Under the pieces are notes generated by a model. It saw only the letters and a list, made by a program, of their open reading frames with translations, had not been told where the DNA came from and made no database searches. A stretch of 64,000 nucleotides of DNA, from the NCBI GenBank assembly GCA_047611265.1, contig JBLFWM010000002.1, positions 124,001 to 188,000 on the forward strand, given 5' to 3'. The position numbers were made by a program, and so were the translations under genes. This DNA comes from GCA-2698665 sp047611265. GTDB lineage: Bacteria > Pseudomonadota > Gammaproteobacteria > GCA-002705445 > GCA-002716945. Positions 49,759-58,603 of this stretch are shown here, one piece after another; positions within the stretch are counted from its first letter, which is position 1, and every line of letters begins with the position of its first letter.

Positions 49759-51548
49759 TATATAGAAAGACCTTTATTATTTTTTCGTTCATATATTAAG
49801 CTAACTAGAGCTCTTGTGCCAACAATTGATGTAAACATAGAGGATAATATCCCAATTACCAATGTAATCGCAAAACCTTTAACTGCGCCAGTCCCTATTG
49901 TTAATAATGCAATAGCTGCAATCAAAGTTGTGATATTAGCGTCTGATATTGTTGAAAAGGCTTTCTGATAACCCGCGTATATACTTGCGTTTGGTGAGTT
50001 TCCATTCATAATTTCTTCTCTTATTCTCTCAAAAATTAAAACATTTGCGTCAACAGCCATTCCTACCGTTAAAACTATGCCAGCTATTCCAGATAAAGTT
50101 AATGTAGCTTGAAATATTGAAAGTACAGCTGTGATAATCACTATATTTGCAATAAGTGCAATATTCGCTATAAATCCAAATAACCTATAATAAATTAGCA
50201 TGAATAATCCAACTAAAAATAAACCGAAATATATTGAGTTTTTACCAGCCAAGATATTTGACTCTCCTAAGCTTGGTCCTACGGTTCTCTCTTCAATAAT
50301 TTCCATTGGCGCACTCAGAGCACCAGACCTCAAAAGAATTGCAAGATCAGTTGCCTCATTTATATCTAACCCAGTAATTTGAAAACTTTTACTAAACGCT
50401 TCTCTTATGACGGCAACGTTTATTACTTCTTTCTTATTTTTTTCAACAAATATGACAGCCATCCTGCTGCCAGTATTTTTAGATGTAGTTTCAAGCATTC
50501 GTGAGGCACCATAGTCACTGAGATTTACAAAAACTGCTGGAGTATTTGTTGATGAATCAAATCCGCTATTAGCACCTTTAATATCAGCTCCACCCACAAT
50601 AACTTTACGTGAAAGTAAAATTGGCGATTCATCGCGTTGTTTATATAAGACTGAAGAGTTTATAACAGGTGTTCCAGAAACTTTAGAAGCATACCAATCT
50701 TCCGGCGTTCCTTTAGTGAGTCTGAATTCCAACGTAGCAGTTGATCCAAGTATGCCTTTAGCTCTCGTAGAATCCTGAAGGCCAGGCAATTGAACAATAA
50801 TCCTATCTTTTCCTTGTTTCTGAAGTATTGGCTGAGCTACACCCAACTCATCTACTCTGCTACGAAGGATTGTAAGATTTTTCGCTAAAGAACTAGCAAT
50901 ATCTCTACTAATTAAATCCTCGGATGGAATAATTTCAAAACTTATATCTTTATCGCTAATCATTTTAGATATCACTACATCTGGCACTGCCTCATTTATT
51001 GTTTTAACAATTTCATCTACAGGCTTGTCTATATCAAAATTAACAACTACTTTTTCTTCTGTCTTATAGAAAGAATTATATCTAAGTTTTTTTTCAATTA
51101 ATATATCTTTTACATCATCCTCAATTTCTCTAAGTAAATTTGTTTTTATATTATCTTTATCAACCTGAAGTAAAAAATGTACACCACCCTTAAGGTCTAA
51201 ACCCAGGAACATGGGATAAGCATTAATAGATTTTAACCAATCAGGTAAGTTAATATAGTTTGTTAAAGTATAGTTGGTTTCTATATTTGAAAAGCTTATT
51301 TTATTGTAAGCATCGAGCTGTTTTTTTGAGCTACTAAATTTAAATATAAATTTATTATTTTCTTGAATTACGTTTTCTACTTTAATATTTGGGTCAATAA
51401 TATTGATTACTTGATATATATCAATCTTATTATTTTTATTTACCTCTAATGCAGGATATGAACTATAAAGATTTGGAAGTGAATATATTATAGATATTAT
51501 TAATACCAGAACAACCAGGATATATTTCCAACGTGGATATGATGACAT
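49758..51548 (-). CDS. secD: Protein translocase subunit SecD
   Basis: Partner of SecF. The 596 residues (E. coli 615) have an N-terminal transmembrane helix (KYILVVLVLIISIIYSLP), LGLDLKGGVHFLLQVD, the periplasmic P1 domain (DELGVAQPILQKQGKDRIIV, QLPGLQDSTRAKGILG) and five C-terminal helices with GMAVDANVLIFERIREE and SDANITTLIAAI. It follows yajC by one base. Confidence 0.97.
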   Translation of the reverse strand: MSSYPRWKYILVVLVLIISIIYSLPNLYSSYPALEVNKNNKIDIYQVINIIDPNIKVENVIQENNKFIFKFSSSKKQLDAYNKISFSNIETNYTLTNYINLPDWLKSINAYPMFLGLDLKGGVHFLLQVDKDNIKTNLLREIEDDVKDILIEKKLRYNSFYKTEEKVVVNFDIDKPVDEIVKTINEAVPDVVISKMISDKDISFEIIPSEDLISRDIASSLAKNLTILRSRVDELGVAQPILQKQGKDRIIVQLPGLQDSTRAKGILGSTATLEFRLTKGTPEDWYASKVSGTPVINSSVLYKQRDESPILLSRKVIVGGADIKGANSGFDSSTNTPAVFVNLSDYGASRMLETTSKNTGSRMAVIFVEKNKKEVINVAVIREAFSKSFQITGLDINEATDLAILLRSGALSAPMEIIEERTVGPSLGESNILAGKNSIYFGLFLVGLFMLIYYRLFGFIANIALIANIVIITAVLSIFQATLTLSGIAGIVLTVGMAVDANVLIFERIREEIMNGNSPNASIYAGYQKAFSTISDANITTLIAAIALLTIGTGAVKGFAITLVIGILSSMFTSIVGTRALVSLIYERKNNKGLSI

Positions 51549-51549
51549 A

Positions 51550-51873
51550 TTACTTTATAGACTCCAGAGAATTTCTAGGTAATATTTTACTAACAGAAGA
51601 CTTTTGAAGTTTAATCACAACATCACTCGAAATTTTTAATTGTATATAAGATTCTCCAATCTTTAACACTATGCCCAATATTCCACCAATTGTAGAAACT
51701 TCATCTCCTACCTTTAATTCCTCTAGCATTAACTTATGTTCTTTTAATTTTTTTGACTGTGGTCTTATCAAAATAAAATACATCAAGACTAGAATAAAAA
51801 TAGGTAAAAGAAATCCTAGTGCTGATGGCTCTTGTGTATCTGATGCTGCATACGCTATATTTATAAAATCCAT
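51550..51873 (-). CDS. yajC: SecYEG-SecDF accessory subunit YajC
   Basis: Single-span membrane protein associated with SecDF. The ATG at 51873 (MDFINIAYAAS) follows GAGG by 5 nt and gives 107 residues; an ATG at 51906 inside tgt is less likely. The transmembrane segment is LGFLLPIFILVLMYFILI, followed by RPQSKKLKEHKLML and the DEVSTIGGILGIV motif. Confidence 0.95.
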   Translation of the reverse strand: MDFINIAYAASDTQEPSALGFLLPIFILVLMYFILIRPQSKKLKEHKLMLEELKVGDEVSTIGGILGIVLKIGESYIQLKISSDVVIKLQKSSVSKILPRNSLESIK

Positions 51874-51880
51874 ATTAACC

Positions 51881-52981
51881 TCATTTGCATAAATAGTTTT
51901 GTTCAATATTCTCTATAAGAGAATCCAGTGTATTTTCTTCTATAGACAATCTAATTTTTTTCATAAATTCCTGATAAAAGTATACATTATGAATCGACAT
52001 AAGTCTTCCAGCCAATATATCATTGCACCTATCTAAATGTCTAATATATGCTCTAGAATAATTTGAGCAAGTAAAACATGCACAGTCTTTGTCGATAGGA
52101 TTGAAGTCAGATTCATGTTTTTTATTTCTAATATTTAAATTCCCAAAATTAGTAAATAATTGTCCATTTCTTGCATTTCTAGTAGGAATCACACAGTCAA
52201 ACATATCTATGCCTTCTTTCACAGCATAAATTATATCAATAGGTTTTCCTACGCCCATTAAATATCTTGGCTTATCCTCAGGTAATTTACATCCCATATG
52301 CTCAACAACATTATTTCTCATATCAGAAGGTTCACCAACAGATAATCCTCCTAAAGCATAACCATCAAAATTATGTTTAGTCAGCTCTTTTAATGAAATT
52401 TCTCTTAAATCATTATGCATACCACCTTGAACTATTCCAAAAAGAGGCATTCCACTAGTATTCGCATTTTTAGAGAGCTCAGCCCAATGAAGAGATAATT
52501 CCATAGATTTCCTAACTTCATCTTTTGATGCAGGATAAGGAGTACATTCATCGAAAATCATCATGATATCACTTCCTAAATTAATCTGCGTCTCAATAGA
52601 TTTTTCAGGAGACATAAACATTTTGTCCCCATTTAATGGTGATTTAAATTCTACTCCATTTCTTGAAACTTTGGCTTGATCAGACAAGCTAAAAACCTGG
52701 TATCCGCCTGAATCAGTTAATATTGGCTTAGACCAATTCATGAATTTATGGAGACCGCCGGCTTTTTTAATAATTTTATGCTCAGGTCTCAGCATAAGAT
52801 GGTATGCATTACATAAAATTATTTGTGCTTCACATTTCAAGAGATCACTATTGGTTAAAGATTTTACAGATCCATAAGTTCCCACAGTCATGAATGCTGG
52901 AGTTTCGACAGTGCCATGTTTAAGTTCAAGTATTCCAGACCTTGCTTTCCCAGCTTTATTTTTTAGAGTAAATTTAATCAT
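51881..52981 (-). CDS. tgt: tRNA-guanine transglycosylase
   Basis: Exchanges G34 for preQ1 in GUN-anticodon tRNAs. The 366 residues (E. coli 375) have ILTDSGGYQVFSLSDQAK with a catalytic Asp, GIVQGGMHNDLREIS, YALGGLSVGEP, and the zinc ligands in CACFTCSNYSRAYIRHL. It overlaps queA by four bases. Together with QueF it supports queuosine synthesis. Confidence 0.97.
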   Translation of the reverse strand: MIKFTLKNKAGKARSGILELKHGTVETPAFMTVGTYGSVKSLTNSDLLKCEAQIILCNAYHLMLRPEHKIIKKAGGLHKFMNWSKPILTDSGGYQVFSLSDQAKVSRNGVEFKSPLNGDKMFMSPEKSIETQINLGSDIMMIFDECTPYPASKDEVRKSMELSLHWAELSKNANTSGMPLFGIVQGGMHNDLREISLKELTKHNFDGYALGGLSVGEPSDMRNNVVEHMGCKLPEDKPRYLMGVGKPIDIIYAVKEGIDMFDCVIPTRNARNGQLFTNFGNLNIRNKKHESDFNPIDKDCACFTCSNYSRAYIRHLDRCNDILAGRLMSIHNVYFYQEFMKKIRLSIEENTLDSLIENIEQNYLCK

Positions 52982-54009
52982 ATATTTTCTAAAAACATGC
53001 TATCACCGTAACTATAAAATCTATACTTATTTTTAACAGCATAATTATATGCATCCATAATATTCTTTTTACCTCCGAAAGCACAAACAAGTAAAAGTAA
53101 CGAAGATTTAGGAAGATGAAAATTGGTAATCAAGCAATTGATTGCCTTGAATTCATAGCCAGGATAAATAAATATATCTGCAGGACCTTCATAAGATTCT
53201 TTAATATTGTTTGTATAACAAAACTCAAGTGATCTTGCCACGGTAGTGCCCACTGATATTATTCTCGATCTATTTTTCCTAGCAATGTCTATAGCAGAAA
53301 ATACCTCTTGATCTATTTTTATATACTCTTCCCCAAGATCATGATGTAAGAAATCTTCTACAATTATGGGTTTAAAGGTATTATAGCTAATATGTAAAGT
53401 TAGGTATTTGATTATTATGCCAGCATCTAAAATTTTATTAATCATATCTTGTGTAAAATGCAATCCTGCTGTTGGCGCAGCCACAGAACCATCGTGTTCA
53501 GCATATACTGTCTGATACTTTTCTTTATCGCTATCAACGGGAAATCTTTTTATATATTTTGGTAGTGGTACCTCGCCATATTTCTCAAAAATATTAAAAA
53601 CATTATCTTTTGATAGTTTTAAAAGTGTAAGGTAATTTCTATTAATATCGAGTACTTTAAAAATTTTTTCATCATCTAAAATTAGATATGAATTAATCAT
53701 AGGTTTTCTAGATGAAAAAAATATAACTTCAATAGAATCTTGGTTTATCTTTCTATTAAATAAAATTTCAATTCTACCCCCACTATCTTTATTTAAATTT
53801 ATTCTTGCGGGTATGACCCGTGTATTATTCATAATCAACAGATCCCCTGCCTTTAAAATATCCAATAATTTTGAAAATTTTTGATCTGAATAACTAGATT
53901 CCTTTAAACTATAATATAATAACTTAGAGTCTGACCTGTGGTCTAAAGGGCTAGCAGCTATTGAATCAATAGGAAGCTGATAGTCATATGAAGATATTAG
54001 AGTTGTCAT
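52978..54009 (-). CDS. queA: S-adenosylmethionine:tRNA ribosyltransferase-isomerase
   Basis: Converts preQ1 in tRNA to epoxyqueuosine. The 343 residues contain YQLPIDSIAASPLDHRSDSK, LLIMNNTRVIPARI, GSVAAPTAGLHFTQDM, TLHISYNTFKPI, VGTTVARSLEF and INCLITNFHLPKSSLLLLVC. It starts the queA-tgt-yajC-secD-secF operon. No queG or queH is in the window. Confidence 0.97.
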   Translation of the reverse strand: MTTLISSYDYQLPIDSIAASPLDHRSDSKLLYYSLKESSYSDQKFSKLLDILKAGDLLIMNNTRVIPARINLNKDSGGRIEILFNRKINQDSIEVIFFSSRKPMINSYLILDDEKIFKVLDINRNYLTLLKLSKDNVFNIFEKYGEVPLPKYIKRFPVDSDKEKYQTVYAEHDGSVAAPTAGLHFTQDMINKILDAGIIIKYLTLHISYNTFKPIIVEDFLHHDLGEEYIKIDQEVFSAIDIARKNRSRIISVGTTVARSLEFCYTNNIKESYEGPADIFIYPGYEFKAINCLITNFHLPKSSLLLLVCAFGGKKNIMDAYNYAVKNKYRFYSYGDSMFLENI

Positions 54010-54076
54010 AATACTGCAAAATAATACTTCTAATGCGCCTTATGTCAATAAAATTATATATTAGTATATTCTAATA

Positions 54077-54110
54077 TTGATTTATAACCGCATATTTGCT
54101 TTAATTAGCT
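54077..54110 (+). promoter_or_regulatory. Probable leaderless promoter of the gene at 54111
   Basis: TTGATT (54077-54082) and TTTAAT (54100-54105) are 17 nt apart. TAGCT then joins directly to the ATG at 54111, so transcription should start at or next to the start codon. No Shine-Dalgarno is present. Confidence 0.5.
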
Positions 54111-54554
54111 ATGAGTTTAATAAATAACTTCCCGCATGATGGAATAGTAACAATTAACAGAGTAATACTTAAAGATGAGTATACTCTAGATGATCTTCAG
54201 GAGAGAGTCGCTGTAATGTGTGAAAATGTCAAAACATATCATTCAGATACAGGCTTTATCGGAGGCATGGTTGTTCTAAATAGTGGGCAAATATCCAATG
54301 AAGGCTCAAGTATTGGAAAAGCATTGGCTTCTGATCTCAAGGATCGTGAGGCGCTAATCATAACATTCTGGAAATCTTATGATGATCATGAGAATTCTCA
54401 TAAAAGTAAGACTTTTCAACCTTTATTCCAGAAAGTAATTGATGTCTGCGACAATGGTAATGAAGAAATTGTGTATAGCATGCTCTGGCAAGGCGCGGCT
54501 TATACTCCAGAAATGGCTAAATTAGCAAAATCAGCTAAAAAAGAAAATAAATAA
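54111..54554 (+). CDS. Conserved-looking hypothetical protein, 147 residues
   Basis: I do not recognise the family. The protein is soluble, without signal peptide or transmembrane segment, and has an alternating beta/alpha pattern. One segment, ALIITFWKSYDDHENSHKSK, resembles the strand-then-His helix of dimeric alpha/beta-barrel (ABM-like) proteins, a weak resemblance only. The C-terminus is Lys-rich. It is divergent from queA, appears to have its own leaderless promoter, and ends one base before the convergent gene at 54555. Confidence 0.7.
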   Translation: MSLINNFPHDGIVTINRVILKDEYTLDDLQERVAVMCENVKTYHSDTGFIGGMVVLNSGQISNEGSSIGKALASDLKDREALIITFWKSYDDHENSHKSKTFQPLFQKVIDVCDNGNEEIVYSMLWQGAAYTPEMAKLAKSAKKENK

Positions 54555-54755
54555 TTAAACTATTGGCGGGTTCTTTTTATTCGTCCTTTTATGTCTTCCA
54601 CCAATTAACTTATGTTTTTTAAGTTTTTCCTCAATATTTTCTAGCGTAGTGTCTTTAAGCGCAATTTCTTTCGCCAGCTTTATTTGTTTATAAGAATATA
54701 TCCCAACAAAAACCAATACAATAATAAAAATGGAGTAAATCAGTGTAGTGTCCAT
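54555..54755 (-). CDS. Small single-span membrane protein, 66 residues
   Basis: Starts MDTTLIYSIFIIVLVFVGIY (one transmembrane helix), followed by a charged helix (KLAKEIALKDTTLENIEEKL) and a basic C-terminus. The topology suggests a short cytoplasmic coiled coil at the inner membrane. No family is recognised. The stop abuts the stop of the convergent hypothetical gene. No Shine-Dalgarno is evident, so expression is uncertain. Confidence 0.55.
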   Translation of the reverse strand: MDTTLIYSIFIIVLVFVGIYSYKQIKLAKEIALKDTTLENIEEKLKKHKLIGGRHKRTNKKNPPIV

Positions 54756-54830
54756 ATAAAGATACTATCATGATTTTATATAGATATTTATCGATAGGTA
54801 AAATATTTTAAACTGCAAAAGATGACCTTC

Positions 54831-54911
54831 TACTCGAGGTGGGATTCGAACCCACATGTCTTGCGACAGAGGATTTTGAATCCTCCGTGTATACCATTCC
54901 ACCACTCGAGC
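54831..54911 (-). tRNA. tRNA-Leu (anticodon CAA)
   Basis: An 81-nt class II tRNA. The acceptor GCTCGAG pairs with CTCGAGT, the anticodon stem is GAGGA/TCCTC with loop TTCAAAA (anticodon CAA), a variable arm (TGTCGCAAGACA) is present, and the discriminator is A. CCA is not encoded; GA follows. Confidence 0.96.
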
Positions 54912-55124
54912 AGAATAATTATTATATATTATGAAAGAGCACTTGTGATAATATTTCTTAATCAACTTTTTCTTATGATACCTTTACCCACTCTTTCTCA
55001 ATAAGTTTTTCTAATTTTATAATATTAGGAAGGATTTTATGATATCCTGGATGTCAATAAATATAGGGCTATAGAGTCATTAAAGAATTTAATATATAAC
55101 TAATTATTACAAGGAATAGAGAGT
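54912..55124. other. Gap between tRNA-Leu and the PfkB kinase gene, with tRNA promoter
   Basis: On the minus strand TATAAT (54921-54926) lies 9 nt before the tRNA, with ATCACA at 17-nt spacing as a weak -35. The remaining 150 or so bases are AT-rich. AAGGA lies before the kinase start. I looked for a 4.5S RNA and see none of its conserved core. Confidence 0.45.
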
Positions 55125-56126
55125 ATGAGCAAATATAAACTATATGGTGTTGGAAATGCATTACTAGATTATGAATATAAAATTAATGACCAAATTCTCG
55201 AAGATCTTAAGCTTGAGAAAGGATGTATGCTGTTAAATGAATATGAGCAACACTTTGAACTTCATGAAAAATTAAAAGCAACGAGGCCTCCAGAAAAGAT
55301 TGTACCAGGCGGATCAGTAGCAAATTCTGTATATGCAATGGCTCAATTTTCTGACAATGTTTGTTTCTCAGGAAAAGTTTCAGATGATGAATCTGGCAAA
55401 AATTTTATTAATTGTTTGAATGAGTCAGGTGTTGACGCGCATGTTACCAAAATTAATGATCAAAGAAGTGGTGAGTGCTTAGTTCTAATCACACCTGACA
55501 ATGAAAGAACAATGAATACTTTTTTAGGCTCATCAAGTTTATTAAGTGAAAATGATATAAGTAAAGAATCAATTAAAGATTCTGATTATTTATTGATAGA
55601 AGGCTATTTAGTAACATCAGATACAACTCTAAATGTAGGAATAGCTGCGATAAATATTGCTCATGAAAATAATACAAAAACAGTAATAACTTTATCAGAT
55701 CCAAATATTGTTTCGTATTTCAGAGATAATATGATGAAATTATTTGATAAGAAGTCATACATAATTTTTTGTAATGAGCAAGAAGCTCTTAATTTTTCAC
55801 AAGCTAATAACTTAAAGGATGCAGAAAAATTTCTTAAAGAACTAACGGATATGTATATCATTACACTTGGGTCTAAAGGAGCAATATGTTTTGATGGGAT
55901 TAATGATCATAAAATTACTGGTCATCAAGTTGAGTCTAAAGATTTTACTGGTGCAGGAGATATGTTCCTTGGTGCTTTCATGCATAAATACACAGATACT
56001 AATATTCTTGAATCTATGAAATTTGCAAATTATTGTGCATCAAAGATTATACAGATATATGGGGCTAAGTTTAATGATTCAAACGATTACCAAGAATTAC
56101 AAACAAAGTTTAAATCATTAACTTGA
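55125..56126 (+). CDS. PfkB-family kinase, adenosine kinase-like
   Basis: Ribokinase-fold nucleoside or sugar kinase. The 333 residues have YGVGNALLDYEYKI, the PGGSVANSVYAMAQF motif (PfkB signature 1 region), GKVSDDESGKNF, the DPNIV segment and the catalytic signature ESKDFTGAGDMFLGAFMHKY. The N-terminal Gly-Asn-Ala-Leu-Leu-Asp pattern is as in bacterial adenosine kinases. AAGGA is placed 11 nt before the ATG. It is convergent with pyrF, overlapping its end by 17 bases. Substrate is inferred from family resemblance. Confidence 0.85.
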   Translation: MSKYKLYGVGNALLDYEYKINDQILEDLKLEKGCMLLNEYEQHFELHEKLKATRPPEKIVPGGSVANSVYAMAQFSDNVCFSGKVSDDESGKNFINCLNESGVDAHVTKINDQRSGECLVLITPDNERTMNTFLGSSSLLSENDISKESIKDSDYLLIEGYLVTSDTTLNVGIAAINIAHENNTKTVITLSDPNIVSYFRDNMMKLFDKKSYIIFCNEQEALNFSQANNLKDAEKFLKELTDMYIITLGSKGAICFDGINDHKITGHQVESKDFTGAGDMFLGAFMHKYTDTNILESMKFANYCASKIIQIYGAKFNDSNDYQELQTKFKSLT

Positions 56127-56799
56127 TTTGTTCCACAATGCTCATCGGATCCTTGGCTTCCGTAATAGGACGACCTATAACAAGATAAGAACTGCCAAGT
56201 TCCAAAGCTGTGCTTGGTGTATATATTTTTGAATGATCATTTGAGGCGTCACTCAATCTTATTCCCGGTGTTATGAATTCTAAGTTATTTTTGGATGTAT
56301 TTATAGAGCTTATGTCTCCAGGAGAACATACGACTCCGTCTATTTTTGCATCGCTAGCTATTATGGATAAGCTCTTCACTATGTCTTCACGAGTATTCAT
56401 ACCAAGGTGAGCCATGCCCTCTTGATTATGACTAGTTAACAGGGTAACCCCAATTATTTTAGATTTTTTATTAACCATATCCCTGGCTTCTTTGGCTGCA
56501 AGCACCATGTCTTTCCCACCCAAGAGATGAATATTCAACATCCATACGCCTAGCTTATAAGCTTCTGAGCAGGCTTTATAAACTGTAATCGGTATATCAT
56601 GGAATTTTAAATCTAAAAATATTTCAAAATTCATCTTTTGAAGTTCATCGACTATAGTCGGACCATATTTGGTAAAAAGTTGTTTACCAATTTTTAATCT
56701 ACAATATGACGGGTCTAATTTTTTTGATAACTCTAGAGCTTGCTTTTTATTATCATAATCTAAAGCAACAATTATTTTATTATCACAACTACTACTCAC
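56110..56799 (-). CDS. pyrF: Orotidine 5'-phosphate decarboxylase
   Basis: Last step of UMP synthesis. The TIM-barrel protein has KIIVALDYDNKKQALELSKK, the catalytic FLDLKFHDIP (Asp-Lys-Asp network), and VCSPGDI and TPGIR motifs. A GTG at 56799 (MSSSCDNKIIVALDY, 229 residues) stands 5 nt after GGAGG, whereas the in-frame ATG at 56811 lacks a spaced site, so GTG is the better start. It overlaps the lapB stop by 8 bases. Confidence 0.95.
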   Translation of the reverse strand: MSSSCDNKIIVALDYDNKKQALELSKKLDPSYCRLKIGKQLFTKYGPTIVDELQKMNFEIFLDLKFHDIPITVYKACSEAYKLGVWMLNIHLLGGKDMVLAAKEARDMVNKKSKIIGVTLLTSHNQEGMAHLGMNTREDIVKSLSIIASDAKIDGVVCSPGDISSINTSKNNLEFITPGIRLSDASNDHSKIYTPSTALELGSSYLVIGRPITEAKDPMSIVEQIKLMI

Positions 56800-57964
56800 T
56801 GTTTCCTCCATCTTCTATGATATCAACTGCTGATTTCGGAGCTATAGTCTCCCAGGTATTACAGCTAGGGCACATCCAGTTTAACTCATTAGACTTATAT
56901 CCACAATTATTACAAATAAAGTAATAACGTGAAGAAAAAATATTTTTATAAGAGTTAACCAGTTCATGTACCACACTATCAATGTTAGTCTGATCCTCCG
57001 TCGAAGCTAAAGTATGCGTTATAACAAAATTATTAACTAAATCTCCTCTATCAAAAGAATTAATATAACGCATGGCAGTTTCCTTATCTTTTTCATAAAG
57101 AATGAAAATATATATATCCGGTATAAATGATATATCTTTAGTTTGAGAGATAGCAATTAATGTTTTTAAAATTATTGCACTATTACGTAGTTCTTTTGCT
57201 AAAGAAATTATTTTACTAACAATATATTTGCCAAAATTTTTATTTTGAAGAATTATAGAATAATAATACTGCACTGATATTCTAATATCATTTCTTGAAT
57301 AATATTTAGCTAATTGATAATTTGCTCGTATGCATACAGGATTAGTTTTTAATGCTTTCTTTGATATAGCAATTGCCTTTTCAATTTGGTTTTGCTTATT
57401 ATATATATCAGATATTTCACAATAATATTGCGCAAGGAGTGGTAATGTCTTCTGATTATTGATGAGAATACCATTCATTGACTTTACTAACTCTATTGCC
57501 CTTTCCCAATCCTTTGTAATTTCATATATTTTGAGTAAATGTTCTAAACATGATTGCTTATAACTTTTAATTTCAGATAGATTTTTAAATATCTTCTCAG
57601 AACGATCATAAAGCCCAGAGGAATGAAAATCTTTAGCTAATTCATATAGAGCTTGATTTTTAAGTTCTATTTCTAGGGTAGGTCTTGAAAGAAGATTTTG
57701 ATGAATTAAGATTGCCTTATCAAACTCTCCTCTTTTTCTATATAATCCGCCCAAAGCTAAATGAGTCTCAATAGTAGAGCTATCTACATCCATTAATGCT
57801 GCAAATATTTTAAAAGCTTTATCTTCTTCATTATTTAATAAAAAATTTAAGCCTCTATAGTATTCAGCGTTGAAAATATTTTTTGTAGTTTTGGCTTTAG
57901 GTTTATAATAAAAATATGCTGATGATAATATAATCACCGTTATAATAATTAAGGCATAAATCAT
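56792..57964 (-). CDS. lapB: Lipopolysaccharide assembly protein LapB (YciM)
   Basis: Regulates LPS synthesis by presenting LpxC to FtsH. The 390 residues have an N-terminal transmembrane helix (ALIIITVIILSSAYFYY), nine or so TPR repeats (for example HLALGGLYRKRGEFDKAILI), and a C-terminal rubredoxin-like zinc domain with two CxxC motifs (ICNNCGYKS, WMCPSCNTW). lapA precedes it with a 4-base overlap, as in E. coli. Confidence 0.95.
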   Translation of the reverse strand: MIYALIIITVIILSSAYFYYKPKAKTTKNIFNAEYYRGLNFLLNNEEDKAFKIFAALMDVDSSTIETHLALGGLYRKRGEFDKAILIHQNLLSRPTLEIELKNQALYELAKDFHSSGLYDRSEKIFKNLSEIKSYKQSCLEHLLKIYEITKDWERAIELVKSMNGILINNQKTLPLLAQYYCEISDIYNKQNQIEKAIAISKKALKTNPVCIRANYQLAKYYSRNDIRISVQYYYSIILQNKNFGKYIVSKIISLAKELRNSAIILKTLIAISQTKDISFIPDIYIFILYEKDKETAMRYINSFDRGDLVNNFVITHTLASTEDQTNIDSVVHELVNSYKNIFSSRYYFICNNCGYKSNELNWMCPSCNTWETIAPKSAVDIIEDGGNSE

Positions 57965-58257
57965 TCGTGATCATCTCTGAGAGGATTTTTTCTAAGACTA
58001 TCAATCTCGTCTTCTTTTGTTTTTAATATTTTTCTTAAATTCATACCTTCATGCTTATGACTGATATATGCTGACAGGAAAAATAGTAAAGCTAAAAAAG
58101 ACCCTACTAAAAAACTTATAAATAAAAAAAGTGGTAAAGGGGCAGAATATTTTTGGAAATACAGGTCTATTTCCATAGATAGAGGATTAAGCATGGATAT
58201 TATTATAGACAGCGCTAATAATGATAATGTGACTAAAAATATTAAAACTCTAAACAT
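57961..58257 (-). CDS. lapA: Lipopolysaccharide assembly protein LapA
   Basis: Small inner-membrane partner of LapB. The 98 residues have two transmembrane segments (FLVTLSLLALSIIISML and PLFLFISFLVGSFLALLFFL) and a C-terminal charged coil. The DUF1049 layout and position between ihfB and lapB support the call. Confidence 0.88.
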   Translation of the reverse strand: MFRVLIFLVTLSLLALSIIISMLNPLSMEIDLYFQKYSAPLPLFLFISFLVGSFLALLFFLSAYISHKHEGMNLRKILKTKEDEIDSLRKNPLRDDHE

Positions 58258-58310
58258 GGTTATATATTATATTATTCTATTAGGCTGACTAATTGAAGAT
58301 AAATTAAGTT

Positions 58311-58601
58311 TTAATTCTTATTATTTACTCTGGACTTGAGTTCTTTGCTGGGTTTAAAATGGACACTATTTCTTTTTTCTAAAGCTACTAATTCTCCGGT
58401 TTTAGGATTCCTGGCAGTTCTAGAATTATGGTTATGCAAAGAGAATGTACCAAAACCTCTAACCTCAATCCTCTCGCCAGAATACAAGGATTTCGATATA
58501 TGCTCTAATATTTTTTTAACAGAATAGTCAATATCAGACGTAGTAAACGATTTGAATTTATTTGAGAGCTGAGATATTAATTCTGATCTATTTAAAATCA
58601 T
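58311..58601 (-). CDS. ihfB: Integration host factor subunit beta
   Basis: Partner of IHF-alpha. The 96 residues have LISQLSNKFKSFTTSDIDYS, GERIEVRGFGTFSLHNHNSR and TARNPKTGELVALEKRNSVH, with the beta-arm proline in RNPKTGE. Its place 2 nt after rpsA is conserved and supports beta. Together with ihfA this gives a complete IHF. Confidence 0.96.
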   Translation of the reverse strand: MILNRSELISQLSNKFKSFTTSDIDYSVKKILEHISKSLYSGERIEVRGFGTFSLHNHNSRTARNPKTGELVALEKRNSVHFKPSKELKSRVNNKN

Positions 58602-58603
58602 AA

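Noticed and set aside
54768..54965. A 65-codon minus-strand reading frame across tRNA-Leu.
   Set aside because: It reads through the complete tRNA cloverleaf and is a by-product of it.
54912..55124. 4.5S RNA or another structured RNA gene.
   Set aside because: The conserved SRP RNA core is absent, and no stable long hairpin could be built by eye.
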